A DNA stretch of 64,000 bases from Fen-1231 sp035286465 (GTDB taxonomy: Bacteria > Gemmatimonadota > Gemmatimonadetes > Gemmatimonadales > Gemmatimonadaceae). Both the position numbers and the translations under genes were made by a program. The DNA lies in NCBI GenBank assembly GCA_035286465.1, contig DATEDF010000132.1:7174-71173 (forward strand), in the 5' to 3' direction. Below, in pieces: positions 9,085 to 17,486 of the stretch. Within the stretch, counting starts at the first letter, position 1, and each line of letters starts with the position of its first letter. The notes below the pieces were generated by a model that made no database searches, was not told where the DNA came from, and saw only the letters and a program-made list of their open reading frames with translations.

Positions 9085-9981
9085 GTGAATCGTAGAATCG
9101 AAGTGTCCGTGGTCCTGCCCTTCAGGAACGCCCGCGCGACGATCATCTCGTCGATTCGGTCGATTCTCATGCAGACGTTCGAGGCATTCGAGTTGGTGGC
9201 TGTCGACGATGCATCAACCGATGGCTCATTGGGGTTGGTGCGATCCCTGGCGGATCCTCGCATCAAGATTCTCGTCAACGACCGGAATCTTGGCTTGGCG
9301 GGCAGTCTCAATCGTGGAATCGACGCAGCGTCAGCACGTTACATCGCGAGGATGGATGCGGACGACCTCTCGTATCCCGCACGTTTGGAAATGCAGTACG
9401 AGTGTCTTGAGGAGCACAGGAATGTGGACGTACTCGGAACCAGCGCACTGATGTTCTCGGGAGGCGGGGAGTGTGTCGGCGTTCTTCCGAGCACAGCTGA
9501 CCATGCTGGGATTTGTCGTTCCGGGCGCTTGGGGTCGTTCCCGCTGTATCACCCGACGTGGATGGGGAAAGCTGCGTGGTTCCGCGGTCATCACTATGAC
9601 GAATCATTCAGAAAGGCTCAGGACTTCGAGTTGTTGCTGCGGGCCGCTTCAGTCAGCACGTACGCGAATCTCGAGGAAGTGCTAGTGGGGTACCGGTACT
9701 CGCCGCACTCAAGTCTCCGCAAACGGCTGGAAACCCGGCGCTACACCTGGCTCGCGATGCGAAAGAACTTTGCAGCGACGCACGACTTGCCTGCGCTGAT
9801 CGGCGGCGGTGTGATGACTGGAGCGAAGGCTTTGAGAGACTTGCTGATCTCGCTGCGCATCCCGGGAGTAGGTTCGAGCACCACTCGCATCGCGGACGCG
9901 ACTCCAGGTCAGGTGAAACGGTGGCGTGAAGTGTGGCGGGAGTTTCAGGGGCAAGAGGTGACCTGGACTATGGCCACGTGA
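9085..9981 (+). CDS. Family 2 glycosyltransferase
   Basis: GT-A fold transferase adding a sugar to the lipid-linked repeat unit on the cytoplasmic face. The N-terminus shows VVLPFRNARATI, then VAVDDASTDGS, the nucleotide-binding Asp motif, and ARMDADDLS, where DADD is the metal-binding DXD-type motif near residues 90-93. A later HPTWMGKAAWF and KAQDFELLLR correspond to the conserved acceptor-side ED-like region. Length is 298 residues. A GTG start at 9085 is used. A 130-bp gap without a recognisable gene separates it from the polymerase gene. Confidence 0.85.
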   Translation: MNRRIEVSVVLPFRNARATIISSIRSILMQTFEAFELVAVDDASTDGSLGLVRSLADPRIKILVNDRNLGLAGSLNRGIDAASARYIARMDADDLSYPARLEMQYECLEEHRNVDVLGTSALMFSGGGECVGVLPSTADHAGICRSGRLGSFPLYHPTWMGKAAWFRGHHYDESFRKAQDFELLLRAASVSTYANLEEVLVGYRYSPHSSLRKRLETRRYTWLAMRKNFAATHDLPALIGGGVMTGAKALRDLLISLRIPGVGSSTTRIADATPGQVKRWREVWREFQGQEVTWTMAT

Positions 9982-10077
9982 CCCCGGGAGGAGAGGATGC
10001 GCGGTTGAAGAGGACTCCGTGGACTTAGGTGCAGCGTCAGCCACGAGAAGACTGTTCCAGCCTTCGAGAATCGTCGC

Positions 10078-12036
10078 ATGTGCGGAGTAGCCGGATTCGT
10101 TACGCTCGACAGTGTCGATCCTCATGCATCCGCGCAGATCGCCAAAGCGATGGCCGAGCGCATTGCTCATCGCGGCCCGGATCATTTCGGTGTCTGGTTT
10201 GAGTTTGACGCTGGCGTCGTCCTCGCCCATCGGCGTTTGGCCATCCTCGATCTTTCGTCGGCGGGAAACCAGCCGATGGTCTCAATGTCCGGACGGTACG
10301 TGATCACGTTCAATGGAGAGATCTATAACCATCTCTTGTTGAGAAAGGAGCTTGAGTCCGAGTCTTGGCGCGGTCATTCGGACACCGAGACGCTGCTGGC
10401 CGGTATCGAGAAGTGGGGCGCCGAGCGGACGCTACGGAAGGCCGTGGGGATGTTCGCTTTCGCTCTGTGGGACCGGGCGGAGCGCACCTTGGTCCTCGCG
10501 CGGGACCGCATGGGGGAGAAGCCGATCTATTATGGGTGGCAACGGAATACCTTCCTGTTCGGCTCGGAGTTGACGGCACTCCGCGCGCACCCGGCATTCC
10601 AAGGCGAGATTGATCGCGATGCCCTGACACTGCTGCTGCGGCTGGGCAACATACCGTCTCCATACTGCATCTATCGGGGAATCCGGAAGCTTCCGCCCGG
10701 CACGATGTTTCGGCTTGCAGGGAACAGGAGCGCGCCCACCGTTCGTGAACTGCGCGAGCCCGAACCCTTCTGGTCGCTGCGCGCCGAAGTCGCACGAGGG
10801 CGAAGCGAGCAGCGGATCCTGAATGACCATGAGGCCGTTGAGGCGTTGCAGCTGCGGCTCAACGAGGCAGTTGGGCAGCAAATGATCGCTGATGTGCCGC
10901 TGGGGGCGCTTCTGTCGGGTGGAGTGGACTCGTCGACGGTGACTGCTCTGATGCAGGCGCAGTCGAGCCGGCCGGTGAAGACCTTCACCATCGGTTTTCG
11001 CGACCAGCGATACAATGAGGCAGAGTACGCCAAGTCCGTAGCTCGTCATCTGGGCACTGAGCACACGGAACTGTATGTGACGCCCGACGATGCGCGCGCC
11101 GTGATTCCTCGCTTGCCGGCGCTGTACAGTGAGCCGTTTGCCGATGCCTCACAAGTTCCCACTTTTCTCGTCGCGCAACTGGCGCGACAGAAGGTGACGG
11201 TTGCGTTGTCCGGCGATGCCGGTGATGAGCTCTTCGGCGGCTACAACCATTATTTCTGGGGGAGCTCGATCTGGCAGAAACTGGTGCGACCTGTTCCTTC
11301 CGCCATTCGCAGCATGGCGGCGGAAGTTCTGACGGCTGTGTCGCCAAGAGCCTGGAACCGTCTGTTCGGCTCAGTCGCGGGACTGCTACCCAGCCGATTG
11401 CGAGTCGCGGAGCCCGGAGACAAGGCTCTCAAACTAGCGAGGTTGCTCGTGGCCAGGAGTCCGGAAGACATCTACTGCGGTTTGTTATCCCACTGGAACA
11501 AGCCAAGCGACGTCGTCATCGGAGCCACGGAGCCGCCCACCTTGCTCACAACGCCGACCGCGTTGCCAGAGCTGCCTGAGTTCGAGCATCGGATGATGTA
11601 TTTCGACCAGGCCGGCTGTCTCCCAGACGATATCCTCGTCAAGGTAGATCGAGCCGCCATGGGCGTGAGCTTGGAGACTCGAGCGCCCTATCTGGATCAT
11701 CGTGTGGTGGAACTCGCCTGGCGACTGCCGCTCTCGATGAAGATGCGTCACGGGCAGGGGAAGTGGGTTCTTCGGCAGGTGCTCTACAAGTATGTTCCGA
11801 AGGCCCTGATTGAGCGGCCGAAGAAGGGGTTCGGAGTTCCGATTGATGCCTGGCTGCGGGGACCGCTACGGCCCTGGGCCGAGGAACTGCTGGACCAAGG
11901 CCGCCTGAAACGGCAGGGGTTCTTCAATCCCGATCCGATTCGGCGGAGGTGGGCCGAACATGTGGCCGGTGCGCGCAATTGGCAGTACTGCCTCTGGGAC
12001 GTGTTGATGTTTCAGGCATGGCTGGATGCTCAATAA
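10078..12036 (+). CDS. asnB: Asparagine synthase (glutamine-hydrolysing)
   Basis: Two-domain amidotransferase. The N-terminal nucleophile Cys2 follows the initiator Met (MCGVAGFV), as required for the class II glutaminase domain, with RRLAILDLS and NGEIYN nearby. The synthetase domain carries the PP-loop SGGVDSS around residues 280-286. The 652-residue length matches AsnB proteins found in polysaccharide clusters, which may amidate a uronic acid or simply make asparagine. Its place between glycosyltransferase and sugar-modifying genes favours a role in polysaccharide modification, but this is inferred from position. Confidence 0.92.
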   Translation: MCGVAGFVTLDSVDPHASAQIAKAMAERIAHRGPDHFGVWFEFDAGVVLAHRRLAILDLSSAGNQPMVSMSGRYVITFNGEIYNHLLLRKELESESWRGHSDTETLLAGIEKWGAERTLRKAVGMFAFALWDRAERTLVLARDRMGEKPIYYGWQRNTFLFGSELTALRAHPAFQGEIDRDALTLLLRLGNIPSPYCIYRGIRKLPPGTMFRLAGNRSAPTVRELREPEPFWSLRAEVARGRSEQRILNDHEAVEALQLRLNEAVGQQMIADVPLGALLSGGVDSSTVTALMQAQSSRPVKTFTIGFRDQRYNEAEYAKSVARHLGTEHTELYVTPDDARAVIPRLPALYSEPFADASQVPTFLVAQLARQKVTVALSGDAGDELFGGYNHYFWGSSIWQKLVRPVPSAIRSMAAEVLTAVSPRAWNRLFGSVAGLLPSRLRVAEPGDKALKLARLLVARSPEDIYCGLLSHWNKPSDVVIGATEPPTLLTTPTALPELPEFEHRMMYFDQAGCLPDDILVKVDRAAMGVSLETRAPYLDHRVVELAWRLPLSMKMRHGQGKWVLRQVLYKYVPKALIERPKKGFGVPIDAWLRGPLRPWAEELLDQGRLKRQGFFNPDPIRRRWAEHVAGARNWQYCLWDVLMFQAWLDAQ

Positions 12037-12200
12037 GGGCGGTCAACTGGCTGGACCAGCCCACTCGGTGACTGGGACGTCGCACGCGATCTGCCACTGA
12101 TCAACAGCTCGGCAACGAAGACCACGACACGTTGAGAGCAGGGTTGTGGGTCGGAGAATGGCTGTACGCATCTGACTTTCGCTTTCCACTGAGGGGCCTC

Positions 12201-12608
12201 ATGATGGAAGCCATATACTCGAAATCCGACGCGGGCGTGCTGCTCCACATCGTTCATCGGTTGGCCGACGCGCGCGGTCGCACGAACATCGTGCCGAACG
12301 AGGAGTTCCTCCAGGTGGCATGCATGCGCATGGGGAAGGGGCAGACCTTCAAGGCGCACCGCCACATCGAGGCTGATCGCGTTACAAGAATCCCCCAAGA
12401 ATCGTGGCTTGTAGTGAAGGGCAGTGTGCAGTGTTTCCTGTACGATCTGGATAACACCGTTATCGCCAAGCCCGTTCTGGGGCCGGGCGATTGTTCCATC
12501 ACTCTGCGTGGAGGGCACAATTACCTGATCCTCGAGGAGGACACCATAGTTTATGAATACAAGACCGGTCCCTACTTGGGGATCGAGCTCGACAAGACAT
12601 TCATCTAG
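12201..12608 (+). CDS. Small cupin-fold protein
   Basis: A 135-residue single-domain protein. The segment FKAHRHIEADR supplies clustered histidines and a glutamate. It is followed by QESWLVVKGSVQCFLYD, and by GPGDCSITLRGGHNY: the two conserved cupin motifs in order. Similar small cupins in O-antigen clusters are sugar isomerases or have no assigned function. Without the diagnostic residues of the FdtA/QdtA ketoisomerases being clear, no reaction is assigned. ATG 12201 is chosen (a second ATG follows at 12204); an upstream in-frame start exists but adds a non-cupin extension. It lies between asnB and the GDP-mannose dehydratase. Confidence 0.65.
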   Translation: MMEAIYSKSDAGVLLHIVHRLADARGRTNIVPNEEFLQVACMRMGKGQTFKAHRHIEADRVTRIPQESWLVVKGSVQCFLYDLDNTVIAKPVLGPGDCSITLRGGHNYLILEEDTIVYEYKTGPYLGIELDKTFI

Positions 12609-12620
12609 TAGGTAGCCAGC

Positions 12621-13592
12621 GTGAAGAAAGCATTCATCACGGGCATCGCCGGCCAGGACGGCAGTTACCTGGCCGAGTACCTGCTTTCACTCGGGTACGA
12701 GGTTCACGGAATCGTCCGGCGCAATTCCATTCCCGAGAACCAGCAGACCCGCATCGAACTCATTCGCAATCGGGCTGTGGTTCACTATGGCGACTTGTCA
12801 GATGTCGGTGGGTTGGAACGGTTGCTGCGTTTGGTGCAGCCAGACGAGTTGTACAACCTGGCGGCGCAGAGCCATGTCCGGATCAGTTACGACGTTCCAC
12901 AGTTCACGGCGCAGACTAATGCACTTGGAGCCCTGAACGTGCTGGAGGCCTACCGGAACTGTTGCCCCGAAGCCCGCTACTACCAGGCGAGTTCCTCGGA
13001 AATGTTCGGCGACAGTGTAGATCCCGACGGATTTCAACGCGAAACGACTCCGATGCACCCCGTGAGCCCTTATGGCTGCGCCAAACTCTACGCGTATCAC
13101 ATCACGCGGAACTATCGCAAGGCGTACAAGCTGCACGCGTCGAATGGAATTCTCTTCAACCACGAATCTCCGCGTCGGGGCACCAATTTCGTGACCAACA
13201 AGGTTGTGAAGACGGCGGTCCATATCAAACGCGGCAAGCTCAGGAGTCTGGAACTTGGAAACATGGACTCGTCTCGCGACTGGGGCCATTCCAAGGACTA
13301 CGTCCGTGCAATGCACATGATTGTGAACCATGCTGGTCCTGACGACTACATCGTGGCCACAGGGCAGACGCGCTCCGTACGCGAGATGACGGACTACGTG
13401 TTCAGGTCGCTGGGCTTGGACTACCGCGAATTCGTCACGCAGAATCCGATCTATATGCGACCCGAAGAGCTTCCCTACCTACGGGGTGATTGCAGCAAGC
13501 TCAAGAGAACGTTCGACTGGCGGCCCGAATACGACTTCGAAAGTCTGATGGATGAGATGATTGAATTCTGGCTCGCGCAGACGGCGACGTAG
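12621..13592 (+). CDS. gmd: GDP-mannose 4,6-dehydratase
   Basis: Converts GDP-D-mannose to GDP-4-keto-6-deoxy-D-mannose, the branch point for GDP-fucose, GDP-rhamnose and GDP-perosamine. The family signatures are clear: ITGIAGQDGSYLAEYL at the N-terminus, the NADP-side arginine in IVRRNS, ASSSEMFG, catalytic YGCAKLYAY (YxxxK) and NHESPRRG. Length is 323 residues. The GTG start at 12621 lies 12 bases after the cupin stop. The 4-keto product could feed the DegT aminotransferase at 2729. No GDP-fucose synthase or Rmd reductase is seen in the island. Confidence 0.9.
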   Translation: MKKAFITGIAGQDGSYLAEYLLSLGYEVHGIVRRNSIPENQQTRIELIRNRAVVHYGDLSDVGGLERLLRLVQPDELYNLAAQSHVRISYDVPQFTAQTNALGALNVLEAYRNCCPEARYYQASSSEMFGDSVDPDGFQRETTPMHPVSPYGCAKLYAYHITRNYRKAYKLHASNGILFNHESPRRGTNFVTNKVVKTAVHIKRGKLRSLELGNMDSSRDWGHSKDYVRAMHMIVNHAGPDDYIVATGQTRSVREMTDYVFRSLGLDYREFVTQNPIYMRPEELPYLRGDCSKLKRTFDWRPEYDFESLMDEMIEFWLAQTAT

Positions 13593-13593
13593 T

Positions 13594-14175
13594 ATGGCCC
13601 CCAACTTGTTCTTCGATCCGAGAACGCTCGGCTCATGCGGGAAGAACGTGATCATCGGACGCACGGTCCGCATCCGACACCCCGAGCTCGTTCGCATCGC
13701 GGACAACTGCATCATTGATGATTTCACGTATGTATCAACGGCGCTGGAGTTGTCAGAGTACGTTCACATTGCTGCGGGGTGCAAGCTCATTGGTGGACCA
13801 AAATGCGTCGTCAGCATAGACAGCTTCTCGACGCTCGCGCCCAACGTCGTGCTCTCCGCTGGCACGGATGATTATCATAGCGGCATTGCTACGCCGCTCG
13901 TTCCTGACAAATACAAGGGCAATGCCGAATACGGGAGCATCGTCATTGGCCGGCATTGCATCGTAGGTAGCTCAACGGTTGTCTTGCCTTCCGTTCGCCT
14001 GGCCGACGGTGTATCGATCGGTGCCCTTTCCCTCGTAAAGAAGAATCTGAAGGCATGGACGATCTACGCCGGTATCCCAGCGCGTGCACTCGGCCCGCGC
14101 GATAAGCACGGCATTCTCGCCGCGGAAAAGGCGTTCTTGAATGAACGAGTCGCTGCCCGACGCAGCTCCGCGTAG
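13594..14175 (+). CDS. Left-handed beta-helix acyl/acetyltransferase
   Basis: Hexapeptide-repeat acyltransferase expected to acetylate or otherwise acylate a sugar of the repeat unit. The 193-residue protein has successive hexapeptide-like turns (VIIGRTVRI, NCIIDDFTY, then SIVIGRHCIVGSS) and ends its helix with GIPARALG, a common terminus of CatB/WbbJ-type enzymes. DDYHSG in the loop carries a candidate catalytic histidine. ATG 13594 lies just after the gmd stop. Next to gmd and a sugar aminotransferase, N-acylation of an amino sugar is attractive, but O-acetylation is equally possible. Confidence 0.75.
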   Translation: MAPNLFFDPRTLGSCGKNVIIGRTVRIRHPELVRIADNCIIDDFTYVSTALELSEYVHIAAGCKLIGGPKCVVSIDSFSTLAPNVVLSAGTDDYHSGIATPLVPDKYKGNAEYGSIVIGRHCIVGSSTVVLPSVRLADGVSIGALSLVKKNLKAWTIYAGIPARALGPRDKHGILAAEKAFLNERVAARRSSA

Positions 14176-14306
14176 GCGAGCTTTGACCACTCGTCGTAGA
14201 GTCTTCCGTTGATCGGTTCAGCGAACTTGCCCTCAATCTGGTCCGCCCGGCTGATCGCTCCGACGTGCGCTCGGTCTGTCCCTTGGCGTCGACAGCAAGA
14301 CGAGGC

Positions 14307-15506
14307 ATGAGGATCGAACACGGCGCTGGTGCTTCCAGGATTCGCCCCATTCGGGTGTGCCGAATAGCCGTGACACCGATCCACCTGACGATGTTGTTGC
14401 GTCAGCAGATACGGTTCATTGTGGACGCGGGGATCGATTACACCTTGGTTTCGAGTCCGGGTTCGGCACTGGATGAGTTAGCGCACACGCTCTCCGTGCG
14501 CTGCCACCCCATTCCGATGGCCCGCACGCCGAATCCGCCACGCGATCTCGTTTCGTTGATTGTTCTCACTCGTTTCCTTGCACGCGAACGATTCGATGTT
14601 GTCCACTCGAGTACGCCCAAAGCCGGACTGCTCGCTGCCTTGGCCGGTTGCACTGCACGTGTGCCGGTACGTATCCACACATTCACGGGACAGCCGTGGG
14701 TCGAGTTGCGGGGACCGATGCGATGGATCTCACGCCAATCTGATCGGCTAATCGGCTTGCTGAACACACACACGTACGCGGATAGCCCCTCTCAGCGTGT
14801 CTTGCTCGTGAATGAATCCATCGTTGACGCAGCAAAAATCAGCGTGCTGGGCGACGGGTCCATCAGTGGTGTAGACCTGCGCCGATTCGATCCCGCGGCT
14901 TGCGTTGCACGGCGTTCACCGCTGCGGAGAGACTTGGCGATTCCCGAAAGCGCCCTGGTGATCACCTATGTGGGGCGACTCGCCAAAGAGAAGGGGATCG
15001 TGGAGTTGGTGTCTGCGTTTCGCCAGCTGCGGCAGCGGCGCAATGATCTGTATCTGTTGTTTGTCGGACAATCCGAGCCCGAACGCGATCCCTTGCCGTC
15101 CGAGGTTCTTGCGGAGATCTCCAACGACCGTAACATGCGCTCGGTCGGTTTCGTGTTTGATCCTGAAGTCTACCTTGCCGCGTCGGACATCTTCTGTTTG
15201 CCCAGCTACCGCGAGGGCTTCGGCAGTGCTGTGATCGAAGCCGGAGCGATGAGCCTCCCCACAGTGGCAACGCGTGTGACCGGCCTGGTGGATGCGGTCG
15301 TAGAAGGAGAAACCGGCATGCTCGTGCCGCCCAAGGACGTGGCCCAGCTGTCCGACGCATTGCTCACGCTGATCCAATCACCAGAATTGCGGCGACGCAT
15401 GGGACAAGCGGCTCAACGGCGCGCTCGTGAGCGTTTCGACGCGTCAGCGATCAATCAGGCCGTCGTCGACGAATACGTCCGCCTTGTCGCAAAGACCAAG
15501 ACGTGA
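14307..15506 (+). CDS. Family 4 glycosyltransferase
   Basis: GT-B fold glycosyltransferase of 399 residues. The C-terminal half shows YVGRLAKEKGIVELV and the retaining-enzyme motif PSYREGFGSAVIEAGAMSLP, in which the EGFG...E pattern is the E-x7-E element that binds the donor. The N-terminal half contains HSSTPKAGLLAAL, a common acceptor-side element of this family. ATG 14307 is used; a GTG at 14265 would add 14 residues with no family resemblance. It is the last recognisable gene of the lower-GC island. Confidence 0.85.
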   Translation: MRIEHGAGASRIRPIRVCRIAVTPIHLTMLLRQQIRFIVDAGIDYTLVSSPGSALDELAHTLSVRCHPIPMARTPNPPRDLVSLIVLTRFLARERFDVVHSSTPKAGLLAALAGCTARVPVRIHTFTGQPWVELRGPMRWISRQSDRLIGLLNTHTYADSPSQRVLLVNESIVDAAKISVLGDGSISGVDLRRFDPAACVARRSPLRRDLAIPESALVITYVGRLAKEKGIVELVSAFRQLRQRRNDLYLLFVGQSEPERDPLPSEVLAEISNDRNMRSVGFVFDPEVYLAASDIFCLPSYREGFGSAVIEAGAMSLPTVATRVTGLVDAVVEGETGMLVPPKDVAQLSDALLTLIQSPELRRRMGQAAQRRARERFDASAINQAVVDEYVRLVAKTKT

Positions 15507-15597
15507 GTGCCGCACAACGCGCGTCTGGCGCCTCCACGGCCACTCTGATCGCAAGCTCAAGCTCCGGGCGCGAATCGTGGGCTTCGGACGCTCGCTC

Positions 15598-15621
15598 TAC
15601 ACGACGGTGCACCGTCGTGTA
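15598..15621. repeat. Perfect 24-bp palindrome
   Basis: The 12-bp half TACACGACGGTG is followed directly by its exact reverse complement, with no spacer. It lies in the gene-poor junction after the island. It could be a protein-binding or recombination site, or a cruciform-forming scar. No poly-T follows, so it is not a standard terminator. Confidence 0.7.
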
Positions 15622-15644
15622 CGCGGTGCACCACCTGCCGTCCG

Positions 15645-15662
15645 CCGTGCCGTTCGGCACGG
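15645..15662. terminator. GC-rich hairpin, possible terminator
   Basis: The stem CCGTGCC (15645-15651) and GGCACGG (15656-15662) encloses the tetraloop GTTC. No T-rich run follows, so termination is only a possibility. Confidence 0.3.
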
Positions 15663-15918
15663 AGGTCGCGAGCCGGGAATACCTCGGCGGCTGGATCGGG
15701 CTGATGCGGAAGGGATCGCGAGGGCCATCCGCGAACTGCTCGCGGAGACTCACACGGCGCCAGCCTTCGCGCCGCGCCGCGCTCGCTCGGTGACGCATTC
15801 CGCGGTGGACCCGCATATCTTCGCCGTCATGCCAGCCACCCACCGGACCTCGCGCCTCTGACACACTCGCCCGACCCCACCTTCATGCTCGGCGGAACCC
15901 GATTCCAGAGCGCCGCCG

Positions 15919-16266
15919 ATGCCGATCACCACACGTCTCTCGCGCACGCTTCATGAGGCCCCGGGCGATGAAGCGGCCACCGACCTCGTGGACTGGATGC
16001 AGACCGTGGCCGCACAGCGCGCCGAGCTCCGCGAGCTGAACGAGCTGAACTTCATCCGGTTCGACAGCCGCCTGAACGAGGTGCGCCACGAGCTCCGCGC
16101 CGAGATCGCCGACGTGCGGCAGGAGATGCGCGTCGGCTTCGCCGACCTGCGCGCCGCACTCGCCACCGTCGGGTCCAAGATAGATCGCCGCGTCGGCGAT
16201 CGCATCAAGTGGTCCTTCCTCGTCTGGTGCGGCGCGGTGGCCGCCGCCACGCTCGCGCGGGGATAG
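15919..16266 (+). CDS. Small coiled-coil protein with C-terminal membrane anchor
   Basis: I do not recognise a named family. The 115-residue protein has a central run of charged heptads (about residues 35-85, rich in E, R and L, with repeated RxEL/EVRxEL patterns) that should form a coiled coil. It ends in one hydrophobic segment (WSFLVWCGAVAAATLA) close to the C-terminus, so a tail-anchored inner-membrane protein is likely. Similar small coiled-coil membrane proteins are common and mostly uncharacterised. It faces the convergent sugar-phosphate transferase gene. Confidence 0.55.
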   Translation: MPITTRLSRTLHEAPGDEAATDLVDWMQTVAAQRAELRELNELNFIRFDSRLNEVRHELRAEIADVRQEMRVGFADLRAALATVGSKIDRRVGDRIKWSFLVWCGAVAAATLARG

Positions 16267-16289
16267 AGCGGACCCCGCGGGAGTCCGGG

Positions 16290-17369
16290 CTACTCCGGCG
16301 CGCCCGGCCTCAGCACCGCGCTGATGGTCGCCAGCAGGATCGCCGCGTCGCCCGCCACGCTCCACTCGCGCACGTAGCGCAGCTCCAGCTCCGCCCGCTC
16401 GGGGTAGCCCACGCCGTGCCGCCCGCTCACCGCCCACTTGCCGGTGATGCCCGGGCGCACCGAGAGCAGCAGGTCGCCCGATCCGTCGTAGAGACTCAGC
16501 TCCTCCTCGACCACCGGACGCGGGCCGACGAGCGACATCTCACCCTTGAGCACGTTCCAGAGCTGCGGCAGCTCGTCGAGGCTCGCGCGCCGGAGGAAGC
16601 GTCCGACGGGCGTCACCCGCGGATCGTGCTCGTCCGGGATCTTGAAGTGGTTCCGCCGGTACTCGTCGTACATCGCGGGGTCGGCCTGCAGCCGCGCTTC
16701 GGCGTCCGCGCGCATCGTGCGCAGCTTGAGGCACCGGAAGCGGCGCCCGCGCAGGCCGATGCGCTCGTGCAGGAAGAAGGGCGATCCCCTGGACTCGAGC
16801 CGGATCGCGGCGGCCAGGAGCGCGAGGAGCGGCGCGCTGACGATGAGCCCGACGGCCGCGCCCGTGACGTCAATGACCCGCTTCGCCGTGACCTGCCAGC
16901 GCCGGCGTGGAAGTCGCGCGAGCTGCACCAGCGGGCTGTCGCCGCTCCACACCACCACCGGGTCGTGGCCGGCCAGCACCTCCGTGGGCATCACGGCGAG
17001 CAGCTCGCAGTGATGCACCAGCGCCAGATCGGCCACGCTCCGGATCGTGCGGACGCCCACGGGGCCCGCCACCAGGATGGTCTCCGCCCGGTGCGCCCTG
17101 AGGAGCGCCGCGAGCCGGCGGATCGCGCCCCGCTGGTCGCCCGCCTCCACGTCAATGGCGAGCACCGCGACGACCTCGAATCGGCCCGCCGCTACGGCGG
17201 TGTGCTCGAGCGCGCGCGGCACATCCTGCGCCGACCCCACCACCACGACGTTGCGCCGCTCCGTAGCCGGAGCGACTAGTGGTGGACTCGACTGAGTGAG
17301 GGTCCCGCGGGAGGGCGTGCGCGCCACGTCTTTTCGGCGTCGCTCGACTGGCGTCTTACCCTGGGGCAT
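16290..17369 (-). CDS. Polyprenyl-phosphate sugar-1-phosphate transferase (WbaP/WcaJ type)
   Basis: Initiating enzyme that loads the first sugar-1-phosphate onto undecaprenyl phosphate. The C-terminal catalytic domain is clear: KRVIDVTGAAVGL with the membrane-reentrant segment, then FFLHERIGLRGRRFRCLKLRTM, LRRASLDELPQLWNVLKGEMSLVGPRP, and RPGITGKWAV. The N-terminal part has a Rossmann-like strand (RNVVVVGSA) but lacks the usual four to five membrane helices of WbaP, so it is a shortened form of 359 residues. Divergent from the export gene at 17487, it probably starts assembly of the polysaccharide made by the 17-32 kb locus. Confidence 0.88.
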   Translation of the reverse strand: MPQGKTPVERRRKDVARTPSRGTLTQSSPPLVAPATERRNVVVVGSAQDVPRALEHTAVAAGRFEVVAVLAIDVEAGDQRGAIRRLAALLRAHRAETILVAGPVGVRTIRSVADLALVHHCELLAVMPTEVLAGHDPVVVWSGDSPLVQLARLPRRRWQVTAKRVIDVTGAAVGLIVSAPLLALLAAAIRLESRGSPFFLHERIGLRGRRFRCLKLRTMRADAEARLQADPAMYDEYRRNHFKIPDEHDPRVTPVGRFLRRASLDELPQLWNVLKGEMSLVGPRPVVEEELSLYDGSGDLLLSVRPGITGKWAVSGRHGVGYPERAELELRYVREWSVAGDAAILLATISAVLRPGAPE

Positions 17370-17486
17370 CCGGTCGTGGGCGGGAGGTGGAACGAACGCG
17401 TCAAAAGTATGTCCGGTGCGCGGTTACGGCAACCTCGCCGCGCATCCTTGCCGCGCATCGCACCGGGCGATACCATCACCTCGCCC

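Larger units (their letters stand above)
15507..15918. other. Junction region without a clear gene at the end of the polysaccharide island
   Basis: This 412-bp stretch holds no gene I can support. A + strand reading frame contains GIARAIRELLAET, which resembles the helical C-terminus of GT-B glycosyltransferases, so it may be the eroded tail of such a gene. It also holds a perfect 24-bp palindrome and a GC-rich hairpin. Base composition rises here from the island level to that of the rest of the window. Confidence 0.4.

Noticed and set aside
15503..15861. Open frames in the junction that could be a small gene
   Set aside because: Several frames are open because of high GC; none has a recognisable N-terminus or domain. 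One short helix-like match to a glycosyltransferase tail is too weak to call a pseudogene with confidence.
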